From: Orientallactaga sibirica
Taxonomy: Eukaryota; Chordata; Mammalia; Rodentia; Dipodidae
Direction of reading: 5' to 3'
Length of the DNA: 64,000 nt
Assembly: GCA_036365145.1 (NCBI GenBank)
Contig: JAEOAD010000029.1
Location: 20,507,001 to 20,571,000 of the forward strand
A model generated the notes under the pieces. That model saw only the letters and a list, made by a program, of their open reading frames with translations. It did not search any database and was not told where the DNA came from. Shown here piece by piece: positions 54,985 through 64,000 of the stretch. How positions within the stretch are numbered: position 1 is the first letter of the stretch; each line of letters begins with the position of its first letter. A program made the translations under genes and the position numbers.

Positions 54985-55895
54985 TATGAGCCCAAGGAGA
55001 GTAATGCCTGCTGTAGTCTGGCTAAATGCATTTATTATGCTCACCAAACTGCCCTGTAGGCACTTTCTTAATGTCCACACCCATATATTAATGATACTCT
55101 CACTTTTGGTTGCAGAAGCTTCTCTTTTCTGATGGCTGTGAGCACTAGGATGACTTAATAGCCACCATAGTGCTGAGAAGAAGTGAGAGTGGAATGTTTA
55201 GCACTGAGACATCTCTATCACAGCTTCCAAGGCTCAAGGTCCATTGCAGAAGAGGTGAAAGAAAGAATGTGAGAGCCAAAGGAAGGGCAGGACTTTTTTA
55301 CAATGCAGTCTTCCACACACAAAATGGCCTGGATATCCATGACCTCACAATGTCTGGTACTACTTATAGAAGACCCTCATAATAGATGTAGTGATTTGAT
55401 TCAGGTGTCCCCCATGAACTTAGGTGCTCAGAATGCTAGTTCCCCAGCTGATGGTAATTTGGGAATTATTGCCTCCTGGAGGAAGTGTATTGTTGGGAGC
55501 ATGCTTATGGGTATTAAAGCCAGCTTCCTCTTACCAGTGAATGGCACACTGACCTGTTGCTGTTGTCTGTCTGAAGTTGCCCAGGAGGGTAATGTCCACC
55601 CTCTGCTCATGCCATCATTGTCCCCTGCCATCATGGAGCTTCATCTCAAGTCTGTAAGCCAAAATAAAACTTTTTTTCCCTACAAGCTGCTCTTGGTCAT
55701 GTGTTTTCTGCTAGCAATGTGAACCTGACTGCAACAATAGGACAAAATGATGACGTCAAAATAAAAGACAGACTATTGAGAAAAAGAGGGAATATGATAG
55801 AGAGTGGATATGTGAATTGGAAAGTAGGAGAGGGGAGGGGATTATCATGGCTTATTATCTATAATTAGGGAAGTTGTCATAAAAAGTTTTAAAAA
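54985..55895 (+). mobile_element. L1 3'UTR, sense, split by repeat R
   Basis: 54985-55389 and 55736-55895 match, as reverse complement, 9155-9720: 'agtctggctaaatgcattta', 'agaagcttctcttttctgat', 'aagaccctcataatag' and, after the insertion, 'aaaatgatgacgtcaaaata' to 'aattagggaagttgtcataa' plus an A-rich end. Only the 3'UTR is present, a 5'-truncated L1. Confidence 0.85.
55390..55735 (-). repeat. Repeat R, copy 3, inserted in L1 3'UTR
   Basis: Reverse complement of copy 2: 'gtgatttgattcaggtgtcc', 'ccatcatggagcttcatctc', 'aacctgactgcaac'. Removing it restores continuity of the L1 3'UTR, and 'aatag' is found at both borders. The 139-codon frame across it is an artefact of the repeat. Confidence 0.8.
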
Positions 55896-55934
55896 GTGAG
55901 TGTGTGTATATTTGTGTGTGTGTGTGCACATGTA

Positions 55935-56045
55935 CATGGTGTGCTTATTGAGACATGATTTCACTGTATAATCCAGGCTGGCTTCTAAACTGGTAACCTA
56001 TTGCCTCTGATTTCTGGGATTTTTAAGCATCACTACCATGATCAG
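55935..56045 (-). mobile_element. Old B1 SINE
   Basis: 'attgagacatgatttcactg' 'tataatccaggctggcttct' and 'gatttctgggatttttaagc' are reversed B1, preceded by a short (TG)n. Confidence 0.65.
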
Positions 56046-56049
56046 TTTT

Positions 56050-56435
56050 CAAAGTGATTTTTCAGAATTATTGCCTAAATAAAAGCAAGACAATGATAAT
56101 GAAGACCGGAAAATACTTGTACATTTTGTATAAAATATATTGCTTGTGGTAAGATTTGTGTCAAGTTGAAAGCTTCAAGTAATCACATTCAAAAATTTTA
56201 GCCCTTTTTTATTTGGTTTCATGGTTTGCTTGAGGCGAATAATGGATTCTAACTTTTCACAATATATGTTCTATGAGAATTCTATGAGCACATTGAAACA
56301 AAGAGATTTGGAAAATAAAATAAAACTAAGAAAGGATTATATATCAAATTAATTATGAAGAGTCAACATAACCAAATTAATTGTTGAATAATCAAATCAA
56401 TCAAGTATCCACTTGAATTATCAAAGGATGCTATG
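56050..56435. other. Unclassified AT-rich sequence
   Basis: No gene or repeat recognised. Confidence 0.5.
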
Positions 56436-56439
56436 TGAT

Positions 56440-56625
56440 CGAGGAGGTACAGTGTTATCACTGGACTTGGGGCATGAGCGTGAGTGTGGCTGACTCCTGC
56501 ACTCACTCAATTTGTACTACTGATGACCTCAAATGTTCAGTTTCCTTTTCAGCATAATGGTAATAAAGATTTCCTCACAGCAGGAAGACTGCATTTGAAA
56601 ATATAAGTGCCAAAATATAGTACTT
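56440..56625 (+). mobile_element. MIR SINE
   Basis: 'gtacagtgttatcactggac', 'gactcctgcactcactcaat', 'gatgacctcaaatgttcagt' 'ttccttttcagcataatggt' follow MIR order from head to the CAGTTTCCTCATCTGTAAAATGG block. Confidence 0.6.
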
Positions 56626-56797
56626 CTCCAGATCATATCACAGTTATCATTGTCGATTACACATGATGCAGACTCTGCACCAAAAGATGTCCAGAACTAT
56701 ATGATTATGGAGAAAAGTGGTATTTTTGTATTTGCTCTGTTGTTCTTTAAGAAGTAATAGAATCTACAAAGTTTTGGTGCTATTAAAAGTGATTGTA

Positions 56798-57024
56798 GGG
56801 CTGGAGAGATGGCTTAGCGGTTAAGGCGCCTGCTTGCTAAGCCTAAGAATGCCCATTTGATCTCCAGGTCCCATGTTTAGCCAGATACAAAGTGATGAAA
56901 GGGAATAATGCCGCACTTGCCCACAAGAGGGCACATGCGTCTGCAGTTCCTTCACAGTGGCTGAGAGTGAGAGGCTGCTGGAGTGCTCATTCTCTCTCTC
57001 TCTCTCTCTGTCTCTCTCTCAAAA
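56798..57024 (+). mobile_element. tRNA-derived SINE, long type
   Basis: Head 'gggctggagagatggcttag', 'acaaagtgatgaaagggaat', (TC)n tail. Flanked by 'aaaagtgattgta' at 56785-56797 and 57025-57037. Confidence 0.95.
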
Positions 57025-57037
57025 AAAAGTGATTGTA

Positions 57038-57244
57038 GTGCTGGAGAGATGGCTTAGCAGTTAAGCATTTGCCTGCAAAGCCAAAGGACCCAGGTTTGAT
57101 TCCTCAGGACCCAAGTAAGCCAGATGCACAAGGTGGTGCATGCATCTGAAGTTCGTTTTCAGTGGCTGAAGGCCCTGGCACACCCATTATCTCTCTCTAT
57201 CTACCTTTCTCCTTCTCTCTCAAACAAATAAAATATAGTTCAAA
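57038..57244 (+). mobile_element. tRNA-derived SINE, short type
   Basis: Head 'gtgctggagagatggcttag', 'ggtttgattcc', 'gtaagccagatgcacaaggt'. Flanked by 'aaaagtgattgta' (57025-57037) and 'aaaagtgatgta' (57245-57256), the same target used by its neighbour. Confidence 0.95.
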
Positions 57245-57259
57245 AAAAGTGATGTATAT

Positions 57260-57975
57260 ACAACACTTCAATTGGTATTTAAAAAAAAAAAACCTATAGT
57301 TAGCCTTTAAAATAAATATTTGTAGCTTTACCACAGTCTCTGTAGTTTTCATTTGAATGTTGCTGTAAGGTGGATCTTCTATTTATTTGAGTCAAAACCA
57401 ATGGAAATGATATATCCAGAGATGACAGTGTTCAAACATTAAGGCAAAAATATGAACAGGAATTTTATGAATACCCCATTATTATGGGGATATACAAGAA
57501 TAATTCATTACTCATATACAGTTCTTCATCTTAGACATATGTATTTTTCTATATAATTTAAATCATGTTATTCTGTTTTGGATATGAAACTCTAGTATAA
57601 CATATTTAAAGTGAAAGAAGAATAGTTTTCTTCTTTTTGCTGTTTATTTTTAGTAGGAATTTTCAGTTGTAATAAAGCCTCTGGTTTATTCAGGTCAGAG
57701 GGTACTCTTTTAGTCTTAGCATGCATTACATATACTTCAGAAACTGCTAGGGCCTGCAGAGCTAGGTCTGTTTCAACCCATTAATGCATGGCTCTTGAAC
57801 AGTTTAATGCATATGTATTTTTTGTTGAAAATTTAAAACTCAAAGAAAGTTGAAGAGAAGATTGTCTTTAGTATTTGGAATGATGAATGAAATGGTGCAA
57901 GTGGAAATGAAACAATATTGTATTTTATATTCATCCTTCAAAATACTTCATGTATTACATAACTTACTGAAATTT
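57260..57975. other. Unclassified AT-rich sequence
   Basis: No gene or repeat recognised. Confidence 0.5.
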
Positions 57976-57990
57976 ATACTTTTTAATTTA

Positions 57991-58049
57991 AAAATATTTT
58001 AGTTTTATTTATTTATTTGAGAGAAAGAGGGATACAGAAATAAGCAGGT

Positions 58050-58085
<36 letters not shown>

Positions 58086-58235
58086 TGGGTGCACCAGGTT
58101 CTCCAGCCACTGCAAATGAACTCCAGATATATGTTCCACCTTGTGCAACTGGCTTATGTGGGATGTGGGGAGTCAAACCTGCGTCCTTTGGCTTTGCAGG
58201 CAAGCGCCTTAACCGCTAAGCCATATCTCCAGGCC
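57991..58235 (-). mobile_element. tRNA-derived SINE, short type
   Basis: (TTTA)n tail, long (GA)n, 'aatgaactccagatatatgt', head 'gctaagccatatctccaggc'. Target-site duplication 'actttttaatttt'-type at 57978-57990 and 58236-58248 with one mismatch. Confidence 0.94.
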
Positions 58236-58239
58236 ACTT

Positions 58240-58425
58240 TTTAAGTTTTATGTATAGTGTACTGTAGTTCATAAAGGAAATGGAATATCAATGGATCATT
58301 CAACCTGAGAAATGACTAAGATTTCTGAATTAATGTCTGTAACTTAAAAATAAGAGAACTATATAAGCTTGAAGAAAAGTCACCCTCCTGCTGTCGTAGG
58401 CATCACTACTACCATCATCTTCTTT
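58240..58425. other. Unclassified sequence
   Basis: No gene seen. Confidence 0.5.
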
Positions 58426-58428
58426 TAA

Positions 58429-58429
<1 letters not shown>

Positions 58430-58475
<46 letters not shown>

Positions 58476-58487
58476 TTTTTTTTTTTT
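58430..58487. repeat. (CTTT)n microsatellite from a B1 tail
   Basis: About 12 CTTT units joined to the poly(T) of the following reversed B1. Confidence 0.92.
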
Positions 58488-58634
58488 TGATTTTTTGAGG
58501 TAGGGTTTTACTCTAGTCCAGGCTGACCTGGAATTCACTATGTAGTCTCAGGGTGGCCTTGAACTCACGGCAATTCACCTGCCTCTGCCTCCCGAGTGCT
58601 GGGATTAAAGGCATGCACCGCCACGCCCAGCTTT
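58488..58634 (-). mobile_element. Young B1 SINE
   Basis: 'gctgacctggaattcactat' 'gtagtctcagggtggccttg' and 'ccgagtgctgggattaaagg' 'catgcaccgccacgccc' are close to the reversed B1 consensus. Confidence 0.95.
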
Positions 58635-58639
58635 CTGAG

Positions 58640-59510
58640 CATTCTTTAATAACCTTGTGAACAAAACAGCTTGGGCAATGAGAATGTAAATGAATATGCC
58701 AGTGACTTTATGAGTATCGTATGGGAAGAATGGAGAGCAGGTGTTGCAGATAAGGCAAGAGGGACAAGCGAGAATCATTGTGTGATATGTGAATCGTACA
58801 GTTCATTTGCTACAGCCATCTTCAGGGAATCTGGATTTTATATGCTTCAAAGGCTATTGTTCCAAGGCAGAGTTTAATAGGAATTATACCAATTTAATGA
58901 AAAAAATCCTTTAATGTAACATGGAGTAGCATATGACACATTTTGTCCATGGGAGTGATCACTAAACACAATCATATTCATGGGGAAGGAAATAAAACTA
59001 TGTTCTTGACAGGGGCTAAGAATCTGAAAGTGGTCAGGAAATGGAAACATTTATGTGTCCATTATGAACAAATACAATCTGCTATATAATTTTTATCCTA
59101 GAAGTTTTCATATCTCAGGCAAATACAGGCATAACTTGATGGAAAAGAACCAATAGGCATGGAATTTGATACAGCTGGCAGGATAACAAAGAAGAACCCA
59201 ATTCCTCGCTATACTTTCGTCCTTTATGCAGGCAGATATGGGAAAGGATGAGGAATGTGAGGGCACTTTTGTTAAAAAAATACAACTAGTAAAGATAAAG
59301 GAGGATGAGAATAAGTGATGATGAACTGAAGAAAACAAGCCAGAGAGTTTTACTGTAAAAGGATGAACTCTAAGTGAAATGACTTCCTATCTCCATTGAA
59401 ATGGTAATAGAAAATTTAATTTCTTCAAATAAAGTGTGTTCTTCCATGGCTTGTGAGAAGTTACCATCTGTTTGCCTGAACTATTTGTCAAATATGTTTA
59501 AAAACAAATA
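58640..59510. other. Unclassified sequence, no gene seen
   Basis: Frames of 68 and 76 codons show no domain. No repeat recognised. Confidence 0.5.
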
Positions 59511-59517
59511 GAAAAAT

Positions 59518-59632
59518 CAAGTGTAGTGGTATATGTTTGTAATCCCAGCTATTCAGGAGTCTGAGACAGTGAAATAGTAAATTCCAGACAAGCTTGGGCT
59601 ACATAATGAAACCATGTATAAAAATAAAGCAA
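59518..59632 (+). mobile_element. Old B1 SINE
   Basis: 'caagtgtagtggtatatgtt' 'tgtaatcccagctattcagg' and 'gcttgggctacataatgaaa' follow B1. Confidence 0.75.
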
Positions 59633-59643
59633 TAATAATAAAA

Positions 59644-59715
59644 GCTGGACATATAGCTTAATGATAAAGTACATACCTAGCATGTACAAATCCCCGAGTT
59701 CAATCCCTAGTACAT
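59644..59715 (+). mobile_element. ID SINE
   Basis: 'gctggacatatagcttaatg' 'ataaagtacatacctagcat' and 'gagttcaatccctagtac' match the tRNA-Ala/BC1-derived ID element, with A-box and B-box positions recognisable. Confidence 0.75.
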
Positions 59716-59879
59716 AAAAGGTAATAGAATAAATAAGAGTACATATAATATATAAAGTACATGTGGATTACCATTGGAGATATCAGAGAAAAGATTTGTC
59801 TAAGAAACAAAAATCATTATAATGATATTATTTGAAAGTGAACTCTAATTCTCTGAAAGAAAATGAGGTGGCCACTAAA

Positions 59880-59945
59880 ATTCTCTAAGCTTTATAACTG
59901 CCCTGTAAACTGTAATCAGTATTCACACTTAAGTTATAGGTTCAT
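59880..59945 (-). mobile_element. Possible MIR 3' fragment
   Basis: 'ctttataactgccctgtaaa' 'ctgtaatcagtattcacact' resembles the reverse of the MIR 3' part (CCCTATGAGGTAGGTACTATTATTATCCCC). Confidence 0.35.
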
Positions 59946-60191
59946 AGCAGTGATAAAAGGAGACAACAGAGAAAAATGCCTGATTCTAAGGGAAAAGTCT
60001 CATGTCATGTACATTATTCAGATGACATTACTGGTGTTATAAACCCTTCTTGTCTTCCAATATTCAATAAGCTAACTTAATTATTTACCAATTGTGTTTA
60101 TTTCTTGATTTTATTTCTTTACTATTCATTATATTTTATTAACTTATCTAGCCATACTCCACTGTGAAGTACACTGTCTAAAGTACTCCAA

Positions 60192-60520
60192 GGCTAGGGA
60201 GATGGCATAGTTGGTAAAGTGCTTGTCATGCAACCATAAGGACTTGAATTCAGATCCTCAGGATGTACGTAAGGGCAGGCATGGCAGACTGCAACTTAAA
60301 TCCCAGAGCTGGAGAGGCAGATACAGGTTGATTTCTCAAGCATGTTGACTTGTGTAACCAAGTAAGTTTGCTCTAGGTTCATTGAGAAAACCTGTCTCAA
60401 GCCAGAAAAATGGTGGAAAGCGTTAAGAGAGGCATCATACATTGACTTCTGTCCTCCACATGCACACACATGCATGAACATCCATGAATACATGTGAAAA
60501 CACACATATGAATATACACA
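60192..60520 (+). mobile_element. B4-like (ID-B1 composite) SINE
   Basis: ID head 'ggctagggagatggcatagt', B1-like middle ('ctctaggttcattgagaaaa' 'cctgtctcaag'), end 'cattgacttctgtcctccac' and CA-rich tail. Confidence 0.8.
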
Positions 60521-60524
60521 CTTG

Positions 60525-60875
60525 CAAAAGCTATTCTATGTATTATATATTAATTATTAAAAATATCTGTTTAAAATAAATTTAGTTCATTCCTAGATTA
60601 TCAAATGTCTAGAATAATGAAGGGCTTATTCTATTTTAAATAACTAAGATGAATTTTAGGCTATCTTCCCTTTGGGATTCTAGAATATGCGGAAGAAATA
60701 AAAAGTCTTAATGCAGTTATTTTCTGGGCAGGAAAGACAATATGAAAAATTTTAAACTTTGCAGGCTTAAAGAAAGATTATGAGTAACATTAACATGTAT
60801 TGATAAAACTTAGTTTCAAAATTAACAAAAGGAGAAAAACAATATGCTAACCACCATAGGAATTTAGTGAATCAA
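60525..60875. other. Unclassified AT-rich sequence
   Basis: No gene or repeat recognised. Confidence 0.5.
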
Positions 60876-60879
60876 ATGC

Positions 60880-61168
60880 GTACATGTGCATACACACATA
60901 TGGAGGTCAGAAGACAAACTCAGGTGTTATTCTTCAGGAATGCTGTACACCTTTTCTGAGGCAGGATCTCTCACTTTCTTGGAGTTTTCCAATTGGGCTA
61001 GACTGTCTGATCAGCTAGCCCCAGGATCTTCCTATCTCCACTTCCTTAGCACCAGGATTATAGGTGCAGGCCACCATGCCAGGCTATTAGGTGGGTTGTA
61101 TAGATTCAAATTCAGGCTTTCATGCTTGTGCAGCATGAAGTTTACCAACTGAGTCATCCTTCTAGCCC
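60880..61168 (-). mobile_element. B4-like (ID-B1 composite) SINE
   Basis: 'atggaggtcagaagacaaac', 'tgaggcaggatctctcactt', 'ggattataggtgcaggccac' 'catgccaggct' and reversed ID head ending 'gagtcatccttctagccc'. Confidence 0.82.
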
Positions 61169-61422
61169 ACAACTGTGTTTGACAAGTTATGTAAACTTAT
61201 GCTTTTATAAGTAGCTATAAGATCCAAGAAGGTGCGATGACCTAATCATAAAAAAAAAAAAAAGCAAAGAGATAGGAAAGGACAGTGAGAGTAAGGTGTC
61301 ATATTGACAAGAATCTTTTTTATGTAGGTTAATTATTATAATATCCCTAAATTTGGATTGTTGTTACAGATTTTAAAAATATTGTTTAAAGATGGACTAT
61401 CATAGGAAATTCAGGTTCATAA

Positions 61423-61427
<5 letters not shown>

Positions 61428-61460
<33 letters not shown>
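61428..61460. repeat. (CA)n microsatellite
   Basis: About 16 perfect units. Confidence 0.95.
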
Positions 61461-61462
<2 letters not shown>

Positions 61463-61779
61463 CCCTTTGGGTTGAATAAAGTCTTTTGGATTTTAAAGCC
61501 CAATTTCCATTCTACAATTCACTTGCTTCTCTTTTTGAAGTTCAAAGGGATTTCATTATGTATTCTTACTATTTAAAATCAAAACCTCCTATTTTACACA
61601 TTATATTTATACCTCATTTTGTTTTTGAAGTACTTTTTCATGCCATTGTAGTATATGGTATAAGTAGAACAAGGTACATTATAAATCCAATAATAATATT
61701 AAGTAAAGAATGGCCTGTCTGACACAGAAAAGATATGTAATCAATGCAAGACCTGCACAGCTCCAGACAGTAACCACTG

Positions 61780-61930
61780 ACTGCATACAGTTAATGATTG
61801 GTCATTGACACACAGTCTGTAACCTCAGTCTGTGAGGTAGGAGTGGGCAAAGACCAGAGAATTCCTAGGGCTCACTGACCTAAAATGGCAGCTCCAGTTT
61901 GAGGGAGAGACCCTATCTCAAGGAATCACA
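61780..61930 (+). mobile_element. Probable B4/B1 SINE fragment
   Basis: 'cagtctgtgaggtaggagtg' and 'gggagagaccctatctcaag' follow the B1-derived part of B4; the ends are unclear. Confidence 0.4.
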
Positions 61931-62064
61931 GAGATGAGCAGTAAGAAAAGGGCTATTACCAGCATGGAGTCATATATCACATTTCAAATATATGGTATCA
62001 TTAAAAAGTGTAGAACTTATCATCAATATTTAATGTTAATTCCATGTTAGAATAACACGAACTT

Positions 62065-64000
62065 CCCTCTCCTTCTCCTCCCCCCACACCTTTCCATTCC
62101 TAATGTCTGGGCCTTGAGTTTTCTATCAGGTATGTCAGCAACTCAAGCTGGTCCAGATTAGAAACTACAGGTAAGTGACACCATGTGGCATTTGTCTTTC
62201 TGTGATTGTGTGAGTTCACTGAGCATTATCTGTTCCAAATATGTCCATTTTTCTACAAATTTAATTGTATCATTTTTTTCTTACTGCTAAGTAGAATTCT
62301 ATTGTGTAAATGTACCACAACTTTGTTATCCACTCATCCAATGATAGTCATCTGGGTTGATTCCAGTTCTTAGCTATAATGAATTGAGCAGCTATAGACA
62401 TGGTTGAGCAAATATCTCTGTAGTGAAGCATGGAACATTTAGGATAAATTCCCAGTAGCAGAATAACTGGGTTTTCTGGTAGCTCGATATTCATCTTTTC
62501 AGGAATCTCCATAATGATTTCAAGAGGTGTTGTACAGTTTACATTCCCACCAACAGTGGATGAGGGATCTTCTTTCCCCACATCCTCACCAACATTTGTT
62601 GTCATTTCATTTTTTACTGATTGCCATCTTTACTGTAGTAAGGTGGGATCTGACAGTTGTTTCAATTTGCATTTCCCTAATGGTTAGGAATGCTGAACAT
62701 TTTCTTAAGTGTGTTAGCCATTTGTATTTCTTCCACTCAGAACTCCCTATTCAGTTCTCCACCCCATTTTTGGATGAGATGTTTGATTATTTTATTGTTA
62801 ATTTTTTAGGTCTTTTGCAGATTCTCAGCATTAGGCTTCTGTCAGTGGTATAGCTGGCAAGGATTTTCTCCCATTCAGTGGGTAATCTGTTGGCTCTACT
62901 ATGGTATTTTTGTCTGTGCAAAAGCTTTTTGGCTTCATGAGATCCAATTGGTTGAGGGATTTTTTAGTTTCCTGGGCTACTGGTGTTTTGTTCAGGAAGT
63001 CATTTCCCCAGTCCTATATTATGGGAGTTTCTCCTGTTTATTCTTCCAGTAGAAGAAGACAATTGTTGGGCCCTAAGAGGCCCGGGCACTAGGCCCAGTG
63101 GAACTTCCTGAGCCTGGCTAGAGTTTGGCGACCTGTCTTTGGCCTATTACTCCTGCATAGGAATGACTCAGCAAGGCCTAAACCAAAACTGCCTCCGCCC
63201 AGCTACTGCTAACGTGGTGAAATACTATTGGCCCCTACACCTTTATCCCATTCTGAGATCCCCACCCTCTTTCTCAATGCTATATAAACACCTGCCTACT
63301 ACAATAAAACAAGATCCTGCTTTGACAAGTCTCCCGACCCAGTGTGTTTTCTCTCTGGTGCCTTGGAGGGGGGTCTGGGTCGTGGATACTCACCATCCCG
63401 CGCTGGACCGGCTCCTTCTTCAGCCCTGTCTGCCGGATCTATCAGGTTGTATATTGAGATCTGAAATCCTTTTGGACTTGATTTTTGTGTATGATGACAT
63501 GAGTGGGTCTAGTTCCATTCTTCTACATATGTTATCAAATTTGTCCAGCACCATTTGTTGAAGATACTATATTTTCTTCAGTATATGTTATTGGCACCTT
63601 TGTCAAAGATCAAGTAGCTGTAGTTACTTGACCTAAGGTCCAGTCTTCAATTCTGTTCCATTGGTCTATATTTCTGTCTTTATGTCAGTACCATGCTGTT
63701 TTTGTTACTATGGCTTTTTAGTATGGCTAGTTTTAGATCAAGTGTGGTGATACTTTTAGAGGTGTTTCCTTTGTTGATGCTATGTTTTGATATTCAAGGC
63801 CTGATACCATTCCATGTGAATTTTGAAGTCATTTTTTGTAGCTCTGTGAAGAAAGGTGCTGAAATTTTCATTGGTATTGCATTAAATATGTTTTTGGTAG
63901 AATTGCCATTTTTACAATATTTACTCTACCTATCTAGGAGGATGGGAGATCTTTCCATCTTCTCAAGTCCTCCTTGATTTCTTTCTTGAGTTTGTTTTAT
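62065..64000 (-). mobile_element. Antisense L1 fragment, runs off the window, split by a solo LTR
   Basis: Same region and orientation as 37385-38992 (3'UTR start, ORF2 C-terminus, towards RT), with matching landmarks such as 'tttacattcccaccaacagt' 'gga' near 62538 and 'tttgtccagcaccatttgtt' near 63540. An LTR at 63064-63444 interrupts it: L1 sequence stops at 'cttccagtagaagaag' and resumes at 'ttgtatattgagatctgaaa'. It continues beyond 64000. Confidence 0.9.
63064..63444 (+). mobile_element. Solo LTR inserted in L1
   Basis: Starts TGTTGGGCCC and ends about '...gccggatctatca'. It has 'gctatataaacacc' (TATA, about 63280) and 'acaataaaacaag' (poly(A) signal, about 63302) at normal LTR spacing, and a CT/GT-rich U5 ('gtgttttctctctggtgcct'). 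It is far GC-richer than the L1 around it and has no internal retroviral sequence, so it is a recombination product of a provirus. Family is unknown; a 381-base LTR of ERV1 or ERVK type is possible. The open frame 63139-63561 across it is a chance frame. Confidence 0.82.

Noticed and set aside
55303..55722. 139-codon frame
   Set aside because: Spans the junction of an L1 3'UTR and repeat R; no coding meaning.
56798..57100. tRNA-like A and B boxes that a tRNA finder might report
   Set aside because: They belong to the heads of tRNA-derived SINEs, which lack a tRNA fold and are present in about 20 copies here.
63139..63561. 140-codon frame
   Set aside because: Runs from the solo LTR into antisense L1; the GC-rich LTR simply lacks stops in this frame.

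Overview
This is non-coding mammalian, most likely rodent, DNA: AT-rich, with no intact protein-coding gene, built almost entirely from interspersed repeats. The signature is rodent: B1 (7SL-derived) SINEs, ID and ID-B1 composite (B4-like) SINEs, several L1 families, and about 20 copies of a tRNA-derived SINE that begins GGGCTGGAGAGATGGCTTAG and ends in a CT-rich/A-rich tail. From memory, that SINE combined with these L1 3'UTR sequences fits a dipodoid rodent (jerboa, Jaculus). The species call is an inference; no search was run.

Layout. 1-10.5 kb: a wrecked endogenous retrovirus (1969-6258; betaretrovirus-like gag-pro-pol, C/D-type env) between antisense L1 pieces. 10.5-24 kb: mostly unclassified sequence with SINE clusters, an LTR candidate near 12.2-12.7 kb, and two diverged copies of an unnamed repeat (about 16.6-17.0 and 21.0-21.6 kb). 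24.08-24.98 kb: an ancient LINE-2 remnant. 25.28-31.53 kb: a nearly full-length sense L1 with tandem monomers in its 5'UTR, decayed ORF1 and ORF2, a B1 inserted in the RT domain and short direct repeats at its ends. 31.57-33.85 kb: an RPL7A processed pseudogene split by about 1.7 kb of other DNA. 34-44 kb: SINEs, MIRs and an antisense L1 fragment. 44.19-46.71 kb: a second sense L1 family (5'UTR, ORF1, start of ORF2); another copy of its 5'UTR lies antisense at 51.5-52.3 kb. 48-58 kb: dense SINEs, a 5S rRNA pseudogene and related copies of an unclassified non-LTR repeat ('repeat R'). 62.07-64.0 kb: an antisense L1 interrupted by a solo LTR.

No genes here work together in a pathway. The content is a record of retrotransposition: L1 machinery explains the SINEs, the RPL7A retrocopy and probably the 5S copy, and many insertions still show target-site duplications. 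The most interesting observations are (i) antisense reading frames that share frame and stop in two copies of one L1 family's 5'UTR, reminiscent of primate L1 ORF0, (ii) a monomeric L1 promoter, (iii) a mosaic retrovirus whose 5' end starts at the predicted RNA start, and (iv) unclassified repeats. Coordinates of repeats are read by eye and may be off by 5-20 bases.
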